From Chamaecrista fasciculata (lineage: Eukaryota; Streptophyta; Magnoliopsida; Fabales; Fabaceae): a stretch of DNA of 64,000 bases. Position numbers and translations under genes: made by a program. Position 1 is the first letter of the stretch, and every line of letters begins with the position of its first letter. The DNA lies in contig QANZ01004351.1 of NCBI GenBank assembly GCA_003254925.1, positions 1 through 64,000 on the forward strand, read 5' to 3'. Positions 45,919 to 56,898 of this stretch are shown in pieces. The notes beneath the pieces were generated by a model. It was not told the DNA's origin and did not search any database. It saw only the letters and a program-made list of their open reading frames with translations.

Positions 45919-47875
45919 GGCAAAACACCCTTTCGTGCCCCTAACGTTACAGTGATTTTCAGTTATGCCCCTAACGTTTCATTTTGTTCAGGCGTGCCCT
46001 CAATGTGAAACTAACGTTTCAATTATGCCCCCAATTTTGACTCAATGCCCATGTGGCAATTTTTTTTATCTGACTTGAATACGTGGCATGATGACTGGAC
46101 ATTCCTATTTTTTTTTCCATTGTGGCATGATGACTGGATTTACATTTTTGAACATAAAAATTGAGTAAAATAGCAAATCAGTCCCTGGATTTACATTTTT
46201 CATCATCTTCATTCATTTTAGTCCCAAATCCTCAAAATAAAATTGTAAAGTGTCCCAAAACTCTTCCAAACATTTCAATTTAGTCCTTAAAAGTATTAAA
46301 AACCCTAAAACCTAAACTCTAAACTCTAAAATTCTAAACCCTAAACCCTAAACTCTAAAATTTTAAACCCTAAAACCCTAAACCCTAAAAAATCTAATTT
46401 GAGCAATTAGGTCCCTCACCCATTCTTATCCCATTATTCTCAATTCCCCCTCTTTTCATCATTTTCATTCATTTTAGTCCCAAATCCTCAAAATAAAATT
46501 GTAAAGTGTCCCAAAACACTACCAAACATTCCAATTTAGTCCTTAAAAGTATTAAAAACCCTAAAACCTAAACCCCAAATCCTAAAACTATAAACCCTAA
46601 ACCCTAAAATCTTAAACCCTAAAACCCTAAACCCTAAAAAAACCTAAATTCATCGTCATCATCTTCATCTTCTCTTTCCCAAAATCCATCTTCATCTTCC
46701 TTTCAACAACCTAAATTCATCATCATCTTCATCTTCTCCTTCACCCACAAAAGAAATCGGTGAAACCTTATCTCTAGACTCAACCAAGCCCTCCATTTCC
46801 TTCAATTTTTGATTCATTTTAGAAATGAATTCCAACGCCTCGGCAGAAATCGAAGAAGAGGAAGAAGATGAAATGAATTCCCAAATTCTACGATTTGCAT
46901 ATTGCTTTTTGTTTTTTTGCTGTGTTGTCACAGTAAGCGGCTCATGCTTGATCTCACATGGTTTTGATTTCTCGAGGGTTGAAAACGCTAACCCAAAATT
47001 CGCGATTTTGCTTCGTATTGGCTAGATGTGAAAATGGTTTCTGAAATTGAAATTGGGGATTTGAAATTGGTGATGATGCTGGAGAGTTGGTGATCGAAGA
47101 TATCAATTCCGGCGACGAAGCCGCTTTCGCAAGTGACGTCGTGGAAGTTGCATATGGGCTGGAGGAATTTGACTGGGCAGAGGATGAAGACATTGTTTGG
47201 GATATGAATCACGCTTGGGGTTTCAATTTCAAATTCGTTTAGGGACCAAAATCAGTGAGCAAAATGAAGATTAATTGTGAAGATGATGAAGATGATGAAA
47301 GTGAAGATGATGAAGATGAAATTATGGTTTTGGAACCAAAATGTTTTTTTTTTAATTATGGTTTAGGGACCAAAATAATTTTTTTTAATTCTGATTTAAT
47401 AAATTTGAGGACCCAGGGACCAAATTGCAAGAGAGTATTTTTTTAGGATTTTAGGGTTTAGGGTTTAGGGTTTTTAATATTTTTAAGGACTAAATTGGAA
47501 TGTTTGGAAGAGTTTTGAGACACTTTACAATTTTATTTTGAGGATTTGGGACTAAAATGAATGAAGATGATGAAAAATGTAAATCCATGGACTGATTTGC
47601 TAGTTTACTCAATTTTTATGTTCAAAAATGTAAATCCAGTCATCGTGCCACGGTGGAAAAAAAAATAGGAATGTCCAGTCATCATGCCATGTATTTAAGT
47701 CAGACCAAAAAAGTGACACATAAGTAAAAAAAATTGCCACATGGGCATCGAGTCAAAATTGGGGGCATAATTGAAACCTTAGTTTCACATTGAGGGCACG
47801 ACTGAACAAAATGAAACGTTAGGGGCATAACTGAAAATCACTGCGAACGTTAGGGGCACAAAAGGGTGTTTTGCC
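45919..47875. mobile_element. Inner Mutator-like element, nested in the hAT
   Basis: 1957 bp with ends GGCAAAACACCC/GGGTGTTTTGCC and long inverted arms containing GCCCCTAACGTT units. Perfect 9-bp target duplication TTTTTATTT (45910-45918, 47876-47884). Inside it shares TTTTAGTCCCAAATCC and GTAAAGTGTCCCAAAACTC segments with the outer MULE, so the two belong to related families. No transposase. Confidence 0.85.
46692..47212 (-). pseudogene. Gene-like segment inside the inner MULE
   Basis: The minus strand has short adjoining frames: 46988-47212 (MIHIPNNVFILCPVKFLQPI...), 46954-47193, and 46692-46931 (RRIWEFISSSSSSSISAEAL, then an acidic GEDEDDDEF tail). GC content and codon-like structure differ from the arms, so it may be a captured gene piece. 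No domain is recognised and no single frame spans it. Confidence 0.35.
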
Positions 47876-48687
47876 TTTTTATTTATATTCTTTTTATTAT
47901 TTGCAAAAGTGGTTCATCATTTCCAAAGTGATAAGAATGACTATCAAGAATCCACTTTCCTATTTTCAAAATTACATTCAAAATGGTTTGAGAGTTTTCT
48001 TCTTCCTAAACGACTCACAAACTGGAGAAAATGCAAAGACGAAACACAAAACTGGAGGAGCAAGGAAGATGAATCGACGGCGACGCTGCATAGAACTGAA
48101 GGGAGGAGGAGAAGACGACTGAACTTTGAACTAGATCTGGTTTTTTTCCTTTTTACATGAACCGCTGGAACCCCTTCAACCGCCAGTTCACAGCGGTTAT
48201 TCCGGTTCTTGGTCGGTTTTCCCGGTTGCTGTCCAGTTTTCAGGCAAGCCGGTTCTCATGGTAACTCGGACTGGACCAGTGCCCGATCGCCGGTTGAACC
48301 GGCCGGTCCGATCCGGTTTTCACAACCATGATTTAAATAGTTTTTTTTGTCCTAAAAATCTAAATACTTTATTTTTTTATATTATTTAAATAAAAAACCT
48401 GATTTTTAATGATTTTTTTATTATTAATGCTTATGTGGCAGGAAATATACAGTTGGCTTTTTTTTTATTATTTTCAATTTTGCAACTGCTGACGTGGCAC
48501 TTACGTGCCACGTCAACAGTTAACGGCCACGTCAGCGTCTTCACTAACGGTGATTTCACGGAAGGACCAATTTGACTAATGTTAGTAAAATTCTGAGACC
48601 TATTTGTCAATTTCCTTAATTCAGGGATCAATCTGTCAGCGAGCCAATAATCCAGGGACCAATTTAGTAGTTTACTTTATAAATAAT

Positions 48688-50379
48688 TTTGTTCATTTGA
48701 TGGTGAAAGGGAGCGGCTCACTATCAGAGTTTAATTTGACATTGTTTATTGATGGCCCAGACTTATTGCATTTGAACATGTTACGAGAAAGATATAACTA
48801 CATTTAATATTTTGAACCAAAGAGTAAAACTTTTGGAAAACTTGTAGGATCAAAATTGAAAAAAAAAAAAAAAAAAAGAGGAGGATAATGAACATTGCTA
48901 CCTACTTCAAATATAAGGGACCAAAAGTGCATTTTGGCCAATCCTTCATGTCCCATTATTAAATGATATAAAAACCGAATTAAGTTTAAAGGTCTACTTT
49001 TTTTCTTGGCCAAGTTTAAAGGTAGAAGTGCAGAACTAGATGAATGAAGAAGACAAGATATTAGAAGCCATGAATCTTGGGGTGGAGTAGTGGAGTATGA
49101 TGGCTTAATTTACTGCTAATTACGTATTTAAAATTGATGTGTCTTTTTTGCCTTAAAAGTTAGTTACTGTCAATTTTTTTAGATATTTATCTTCTAATTA
49201 CTATTAATTTCTTCCTATACATATATATAAAAAAAATTTAAAGTTATATACGGAAATCAAACGTGAAATACTTTCTCACATTTCCCCCTTTGAAGCTTTT
49301 CATGAGTTGCTTAATATTTGTTGATATTCCACACCTATAACCTAATTTTTACTAGATAGGGTAATGTAATCTAGCTTGCTTAGTTTGCCTAATTGCCTTC
49401 ATCATTTTGAGAACCTATCACCTTGTAATGTGTATTAAGAGAGGACTTGCTTGTCTTTAAACTTATTTTAAATTTATAATTTAATCTTGAGATATTGGAA
49501 ATACATTTTTTATTTACATTTTTTTTACGAGCATTAACTATTTATTCTTCACGCATAACATTTTAGGGTTTAGATGGACTAAAATGAAAACTTTAAAAAA
49601 TTTTTGGGGTCAATATGTAATTTTTACAAAACTTGTTATGGTTAAAATTGCAAAATAGCTCCAAAGGTACTAAAGTGTTTAATATTTACTTTATATTTAA
49701 ATTATTGCAATATATTAATGTGTATTTAATGAATATGTATATTTGAAAATGTATTTTTTAAGTAAACCGGCTCAACCGGTTAAACCAGTGACCCAGCGGT
49801 TGAACCATTAAACCAGTGACCCGAGCCTTCCACCGGTTTAATGACCGGTCCGGTTTTTTGCACTATGATCTAAACAGTTAATATCTATAAAAATAAATAA
49901 ACAAATAAGTACATTTCTAATATCCAAGGATTAAATGTAATTTTTAGATAAATTCATGGACTAAAAAATATGTTTCCTCATGTACTAATGCAGTAACAAG
50001 TAATTATATTTATTTAATAATAAATGACTGAATAAAGTTGGAAGTCTTTAAAATTTGAGTTTCTTCACCATAAAAAAAAAAACCGAGAGATCAAGATAGA
50101 TATGAAAGACTTCAACTCACAGCATCATCACCATTCACTTATATACAAAAGAACAAGATATTGAAATCCCAATGATTACATGCTACTAGATAATATTTTC
50201 TCTAGACTCACCTAAGACCTACGCACTCTTAATATGGGTGAATCTAGATCAAAATTACTCTGAGAATGGCTTATTGGTGCGGCTGTTTACAACTCTCAAG
50301 ACTTGTATATAAGGATTATTTTACTATCAAGCACTTTCTCTGCTACCAATTCCTACACTTTTTGTTCCACAAGTGATTT
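48688..50379. other. Intergenic spacer with MITE remnants
   Basis: AT-rich. 49560-49685 matches the inner right arm of the MITE at 18595 (GGGTCAATATGTAATTTTTA, ATAGCTCCAAAGG). 49760-49865 is a hAT-like CCGGTT-rich end. An A20 run lies near 48858-48877. The last 200 bp are probably the 3' UTR of the DXS gene. No other gene seen. Confidence 0.55.
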
Positions 50380-53300
50380 TTACTTGAAAAGAAGAGCTTC
50401 TTTTGGCCTCTCAAGAAGAGACATGACTGTTGCAGCTATATCCTTAGCTGATATTCCTGCTTGTTCAATCTGATCTTGGGGTGATCCATGTTCAATGTAT
50501 CTATCAGGAAGCATCATTGCTCTCCACTGAATGCAAAAGATATATAAAAAGAAAATCAGTTAAAAATTGAAGATGGAAAGATTATTTCAATTCATCTTTC
50601 ATATATAGAGGAATTGAATTACCTTGAGAGGTCCATCTAGGATACCAGATAAGCTTAGGAATTGTGACACATGAGACCCAAAACCTCCAATAGAACCTTC
50701 TTCAGCTGTGATTAGAATCTCATGTTCCTTAGCTAATTGCTTTATGAGATTTGTATCCAAAGGCTTGCAAAATCTGGCATCAGCAACTGTCACATAAACT
50801 TCTTGTGCTTGGAGCATTTTTGCTGCTTGCATGCATTGTTGAACTATAGAACCATATCCCAGAATAGCAACTCTGTTTCCTTCTAATAGTATTCTTCCCT
50901 TCCCTATCTGCACATCCATATATTTAATTGTTTGGATTGGATTGCTTAGTTTTCAGAATTCTTTATGCAAAATGTTTTCTAGCTAGCTAGTTACTTATAT
51001 AGTCAAAACCTCATATTGGTCCCTAAAAGTTTTCCCCTTGCTCCGCAGTCTAAGTTCCATCGTTAAATATCTGAGATATTTGTATCTCTCTCTACCAAAT
51101 TAATTTAAATGGAATTTAAGAGAGAGAAACGATCCAGCTAAGATGTCCAATTTATTTTTAACGGTAGAACTTAGAAAGAAATTTGTCAAGGACTAACGGT
51201 GGAACAAGTGGAAAACTTAAAAGAACTAAAATGGAACGAAAAATATCATAGGACCAAAACAGAATTCACCATATACTTTAGGGACCGATATGAGGTTTTG
51301 ACTTTACTTATATATGTTTGCTGACCTCAAGTGGGGTTCCTTTATTGTTGAGAGGCAAAGTGGCTCCAATTCCATTGCCTCTTGGGAATCTAAAGCAGCT
51401 TGGTCTGTCATCTATGGCTGCTGCTGTTGCAACCATGTGCATCAATTCAGCTTCATCTGATGGAGCCATGACCACCATGTTAGGCAAGCAAGCCATGTAT
51501 GTGATATCAAATGCTCCACAATGGGTTGGCCCATCAGCCCCAACCAAACCAGCTCTATCCATAGCAAAACGGACAGGTAGTTTCTGAAGATCTACATCAT
51601 GGACCACCTTCACATGCATCATGTATCATAATTGTGAGATCATTCATTCATTCATGATGGTTTTTCCAACATTAAACTCACATACATACATACATATGCT
51701 CACCTGATCATATCCCCTTTGTAGGAATGAAGAATAGATGGCACAAAATGGCTTGAGACCTTCTGTGGCTAACCCGGCTGCAAATGTAACCGCGTGTTGT
51801 TCGGCTATCCCCACATCGAAACAACGTTCTGGAAACCTTTTCTGGAAATAATTTAGGCCTGTCCCGCCACCCATGGCTGCGTGAATAGCTACTATATTGC
51901 TGTCTTCTTCTGCTTCTTTTATCAAAGCTTCAGCAAAGTATTGAGTATATGAAAGTGTGGAGGACTTTGTCTTAAACTGGCGACCAGTTTTTGGGTCAAA
52001 CTTTACAACACCTGGGATTTTAAAGAGAGTATATATGAGCTTCATCAAGAAATATAAACTTTGCAACAAACAAGTTTCAATCTTACCATGCATTTTATCA
52101 TCAGCAACTTCTGCTGGAGGGTATCCCTTTCCTTTTTCTGTCACAATATGAATCAAAACTGGACCTGGGGCTGGCATGGCTTTCACCTTTTCGAAGATGC
52201 TCACTAGATCTTCGATGTTATGACCGTCCACAGGACCGATGTAATATAAGCCAAGCTCCTCAAAAAATGTAGACCCAGATCCACTTATCATACCCCTTGC
52301 ATACTCATCTACTTTTGCTGCAACTTGGTGTGTCTGGCCTCCTATTTGCTTTGTGAAGCTCTTCAGCAGAGAAAATTAGAGTCAGATTCACAAGTTATGA
52401 ACTTGGTTACTAACAAAATCACTATCCACCAAGAAATGTTAGTACAATTAATAAGAAGTTAACTTATAATCCACAAGGTTGTGAGTTCGAATTCCACTAC
52501 TAATGTGAAGATCTTGTTGGTAATCAATATGTAAATAATTCTTTAAGCGCTCATTAAACCGAGAGGCATGCTTCCCTCGGAATCGAACTCACTTAAACTT
52601 TAGATTACCCAAAAAAAATTTCACTATCAGATATTAGTACCTTTGCAGCTTCTCTAAGTTTCCTGAATTGCGTGCTTGCTTGAATTTTGCTCAAAGCGCT
52701 ACTCAGTGCTCCAACTGGAGTTGCAGGGCCATCAAGTGTAGCAGTTGGTAAAGACACTTGCTTATTGTCATTTAGTACAACTATCATGTTAGCATCAAGA
52801 AATCCTGCATTGTTCATAGCCTCATAGGCTTGACCAGCAGTCATGGCTCCATCTCCTATCACAGAGATGACATTGTTGTTCTTTCCCAATAGATCCCTCC
52901 CAACAGCCATGCCTGCAAAATTTGTAAGCCAATTTACAAAGAAAACATATGTAGCCTTCATGAAATGAATCATTTCTTCCATAAAATGTGTATATTGATC
53001 TTAAGATTTGAGAATCTCACCAAGGCCAGCAGATATGCTAGTAGAACTGTGACCTGCCCCAAAAGCATCATGAACACTCTCGTCCCTCTTGGGAAACCCT
53101 GCAAGTCCTGAAGTTTTCCTAATGGTGTGCATCCTTGACCTTCTCCCTGTGAGAATCTTGTGTGGGTATGTCTGCAATTTCATTTATGCTTAGTTAGAGA
53201 GAATAAATCCCATCAGCCCAAAAAAAAGCTCATGAATCCCAATTTTTTTTCCCCACATGTATTCTCACCCGGATCCTCTATCTTCAAAATCTCTCTATCA

Positions 53301-54643
53301 TTGGTGTTGGGGTTCCTTTTGTTTTTTCAAAATCCTACATTGGTGGGTTTAGAAAATGGAGAGGGTGAGGAAACCTATCAATAGAGAGGAGGGTTTTTCA
53401 CCTTAAGTTGTACCACAAAATTACTAGTCTATGAGTGCAAAGGGGCTTGAGTAGTTATGTGGGGGGAGGGTTTATAGTTTTTCCGTTCAAAAATTGTATG
53501 GAGGAGTGTTTGCAATTTTTTCCGTACAAAAATTAAAAATAGTGAAGTTTGTCCCAGTGGGACCGTGGAGTAGGTCTTGAGACACAGAACCACATTAAAG
53601 TTTTGTGTTTGTTTCTCTGTTTCCTCTTCGTTTATTTGTTGTGTGGGTTGCGCTTTTGCCCAACAATTGAAACACCCGCTAAAACAACACCTAAAATGCA
53701 CGGTTTCATTTAATTTTATAAAATGAGATCGCCACGTGGCACAATCTTAACAACGAACACACAATCAGACGATTAAAAATCACCTAAATGCAGAGAATGA
53801 TAGAGAACACAAATTTAGAGATCTAATTTCATGTTCTCCATTGGAAACCGTTCTATTGAGGCATTTTCGAATATTAAATATAAGTACATCTCTGAGTGGA
53901 GATGCAAACGTAGGAGACTAACCCATTCTGTTAGACCCAACACCCGTTAAATTAATTATAATGAAGTTTGATGATTCTTTTAAGACTGACCTGGTGACCC
54001 ACATCCCATATGATTTTGTCTTCTGGGCTATTGAAAACATGATGAAGAGCCACTGATAACTCCACTACTCCTAAGCTTGAGCTAAGATGGCCTCCAGTGT
54101 TAGATACAGTATACACAATATCTGCTCTTAGCTCTGCTGCTAGTTGTTCAAGATCCTGAAATGTAATAAATAAAGATTATGCAAAATCTTTAGAGTTTAG
54201 ACCCAATTACATATATAACATTCAGAAATAAATAATAATTGCAACTTTTGATTTTTACCTGTAAGGACAGATTATTCATATGAACAGGGTAATTGATTGT
54301 ATCCAGCAATGGCGTCTCTGGTTTGTGTTTTGAGTAACTGATCTTCCATCCTTCTTTTGTTTTCTTTATAATTGTCTTTTCCTCCTCGTTTGATGAATCA
54401 CTAGCTGAAGCCTTCACAAGAAACTGTCATTCAACCACACACACACAAACATGAAGAATTAATGAAACACATACACATCATGCCATAATTTAAAAAGATG
54501 ACAGAAAAATTAAGAAAAAGAAAGAAAGAAAGGGATTTGATTTGACAAACCTGTTTTCTGCAGGCATGGTTTGGTGTTGGAGCTTTGTGATATGGGGAGA
54601 GACGATATTGGTGTGGCTTAAGGAAAGTGCAAGAAAATGCCAT
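50380..54643 (-). CDS. DXS: 1-deoxy-D-xylulose-5-phosphate synthase, plastidial
   Basis: Ten exons on the minus strand: 54551-54643, 54259-54423, 53991-54155, 53021-53171, 52641-52912, 52087-52360, 51704-52011, 51326-51607, 50623-50907, 50380-50526. All phases agree and give 713 aa, the normal DXS length. The enzyme joins pyruvate and glyceraldehyde 3-phosphate, with thiamine diphosphate, to make DXP, the entry step of the plastid MEP pathway. Visible: an N-terminal transit region (about 1-55), catalytic His in GGHLSSSLG (109), ThDP motif GDGAMTAG to NDN (about 211-240), Glu in [11 protein letters not shown] (about 445), and [35 protein letters not shown] favours the DXS2 clade, often tied to induced or specialised terpenoids (inference). 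Start at 54643; an in-frame ATG at 54682 is less typical. Confidence 0.95.
51002..51303. mobile_element. MULE-type MITE in DXS intron 8
   Basis: 302 bp, inverted ends GTCAAAACCTCATATTGGTC and GACCGATATGAGGTTTTGAC, flanked by the identical 11-mer TTACTTATATA (50991-51001, 51304-51314). The right flank ends about 10 bases from the intron's GT donor (51325-51324). Removing the element and one flank leaves an intron of about 105 bp. Confidence 0.85.
52427..52620 (+). mobile_element. tRNA-derived SINE, copy 2, in DXS intron 5
   Basis: 194 bp of the same family as 36146-36348: shared ACAAGGTTGTGAGTTCGA with the B box, GCGCTCATTAAACC, and an A-rich end. Perfect 8-bp flanks TCACTATC (52419-52426, 52621-52628). 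It is antisense to the gene and makes up most of the intron. Confidence 0.8.
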
Positions 54644-54730
54644 GGCTTTTGGGATTAGAGAAAGAAATGGGGAGAGAAACACGGAATAATGGTAGGAAGT
54701 ATTAAGGAGGGACGAGACAAGAACTCAAGT

Positions 54731-54750
54731 TTATATATATATATATATGT
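54731..54750 (-). promoter_or_regulatory. TATA region of the DXS promoter
   Basis: On the minus strand an alternating TA run ends in TATATATAAACT, about 90 bases upstream of the chosen ATG, beside a (CA)n run. The position suits a plant TATA box; because it is also a microsatellite the exact core is uncertain. Confidence 0.5.
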
Positions 54751-54913
54751 GTGTGTGATATGTAATATGTGTGTGAAGACAAGGAAGAACACTTAGGTGA
54801 ACACATAAGATTGAATATTTAAATAGCAGAGTGCAGGAGATCTGAATAATCAATGCAATCAATGAAATCCCCTTTCATACCATAGTGTATTTTTAAGGAT
54901 ATTTTTTTTTTTT

Positions 54914-55339
54914 NNNNNNNNNNNNNNNNNNNNNNNNNNNNNNNNNNNNNNNNNNNNNNNNNNNNNNNNNNNNNNNNNNNNNNNNNNNNNNNNNNNNNNN
55001 NNNNNNNNNNNNNNNNNNNNNNNNNNNNNNNNNNNNNNNNNNNNNNNNNNNNNNNNNNNNNNNNNNNNNNNNNNNNNNNNNNNNNNNNNNNNNNNNNNNN
55101 NNNNNNNNNNNNNNNNNNNNNNNNNNNNNNNNNNNNNNNNNNNNNNNNNNNNNNNNNNNNNNNNNNNNNNNNNNNNNNNNNNNNNNNNNNNNNNNNNNNN
55201 NNNNNNNNNNNNNNNNNNNNNNNNNNNNNNNNNNNNNNNNNNNNNNNNNNNNNNNNNNNNNNNNNNNNNNNNNNNNNNNNNNNNNNNNNNNNNNNNNNNN
55301 NNNNNNNNNNNNNNNNNNNNNNNNNNNNNNNNNNNNNNN
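54914..55339. other. Assembly gap (N run)
   Basis: 426 N bases, bordered by T and A homopolymers, about 270 bp upstream of the DXS start codon. Part of the DXS promoter may be missing. Confidence 1.
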
Positions 55340-56558
55340 AAAAAAAAAAAAAAGCTATGCAAATTGATTAGGCAAGCAATCCTTCTTTAAGGAAAAGACA
55401 AGGAGTTTTGATGCTGCTTTTACTAGCTCTCAAAAGAGAATCTTAAGTTGCGAATAACTGACAATCAATTAAAATGAAGAAAGAACAAGTTTGTAATAAC
55501 TGTAGAAAAAATTAAAATACTTTTTCAAGGCTATTAGATTATATTAATGTTTTTACTGAAAACTATATTTAATATATATTTAATTTGAATTTTGTAAGGG
55601 ATCTATTTGACACTATCTTTTTTATGGAAAATTTATTTAACTAATTGGTTCTTGTTATTTACATTAAATTTAAATTAAGTTTTATAAAATACATAAATTT
55701 TATTGTTATGCTAAGTTGCTAACTACTGTTAAGTGGTGAAATTCAATTGATATTTGACATCATGTTCCAATTACGAATAAAATTACAAAAAGTATAGGAG
55801 TTTTGTAAGACCTAAGTAAATAATATTTGAAAAAATCTCATTACATATTAATTAATTCACAAAAAGGATCACGCGGATCTCCATGTGAAATTAAACACGA
55901 AATTAAAATATGAGGACGAAGCAAACATTTTGCTTGTCCAATCAATCTACTAATAATCTATGGATTATGTAAGAGAGAGGGGGGAAATTAAATATCCAAT
56001 ATTAAATATATAATCAAACAAATGTTGATTTAAGAGGTAAGCAATTTAATATGGCTTAAGTAAAGTCTTGAATTTAATATTTTATACGTAAATGTAATTA
56101 TTTTTATTAAGAGATTTTCTAACATAATTAAGTACGAATGCATACAAATTAAAGCCGAATTAATTAAAACAAATAAAACTCAAAATATTAGATGGACAAC
56201 CCAAAAAAAATATCAAACATATAATTTATCTATATTAAATACCAAACATCAAATATATATATATATTTATATTTATATATCCACACATGCTGCATGAGTG
56301 CATGGGACGGCATATATGTCTTCATGTTTGTCTCATAAGAAAAGTATCAACAAGAGGATCATGTGTTGAGATTCTTTTTGTATATAATTGACCGCAGTAT
56401 CTTAATTTAATTTCTTCTTAATTTTTAGTAAAATTAATTAAGTATTAAATATTTTTGTTTTTAGAAGCAAAAATGATGGAGTAGACTTCTCTAAATAATT
56501 GGTCAGTATATTCTTAGCCGTTCTTGGCACCTTATCCTTTTGTTATTACAATTGCATC
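55340..56558. other. AT-rich intergenic DNA
   Basis: No gene, RNA or clear repeat recognised. Only a TA-rich run near 56255-56280. Confidence 0.6.
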
Positions 56559-56575
56559 AACTTTGTACTTCCAAG

Positions 56576-56881
56576 TCGTTTTAAGGAAGTCAAGATCACT
56601 CATGTTTTGAGAGAGGGCAACCAAAGATGTTTTTGCTGGTCATGCCCTCAAGTTTAGATGCAACCATGTTCTGTTTGATCTCTGTCCTGCGTTTGTTTCC
56701 AGTGCTTTTGCTGCTAATTTCCATGGCATCTCCACCCCTCGGGGTATTGGATGATGACTTTGTATTTTGTTGTTAGTTTCAGGGCTGGAGTTTTTTATTA
56801 TGCTTTGTTTATGTCATGTGCTCTATATCTGTATTGAACTTCTGCGTTTCTTAATGAATTCCTATTTTCATGAAAAAAAAA
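56576..56881 (+). mobile_element. 5'-truncated LINE end with perfect 17-bp target duplication
   Basis: The frame reads KITHVLREGNQ, then after one frame change DVFAGHALKFRCNHVLF and ANFHGISTPRGI, the C-terminal RNase H-like domain of plant L1 LINEs. It ends in a poly(A) at 56872-56881. AACTTTGTACTTCCAAG occurs at 56559-56575 and 56882-56898, a perfect duplication. Different LINE family from the one at 35454. Confidence 0.88.
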
Positions 56882-56898
56882 AACTTTGTACTTCCAAG

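Larger units (their letters stand above)
45259..48330. mobile_element. hAT-type element nested in the outer MULE
   Basis: 3072 bp with ends CAAGGTTGTTAAAAC and GTTTTCACAACCATG and a perfect 8-bp target duplication ATTTAAAT (45251-45258, 48331-48338), the hAT target length. Subterminal regions are dense in CCGGTT/AACCGG. No transposase frame is present. It contains a Stowaway MITE and an inner MULE. Confidence 0.85.
43181..48677. mobile_element. Outer Mutator-like element (5.5 kb)
   Basis: The ends AGTAAACTACTAAATTAGTC (left) and its complement (right) form inverted arms of about 250 bp, including the Ty-like motif TGGCTCGCTGACAGATTGGT. The identical 10-bp flanks TATAAATAAT (43171-43180, 48678-48687) fit a MULE target duplication of 9-11 bp. 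No transposase is visible. The inside holds gene-like sequence (43890-44560), palindromes, and a nested hAT. Non-autonomous, Pack-MULE-like. Confidence 0.85.

Noticed and set aside
54859-55362. Long minus-strand ORF of unknown residues
   Set aside because: It is produced by translating the N run of the assembly gap.
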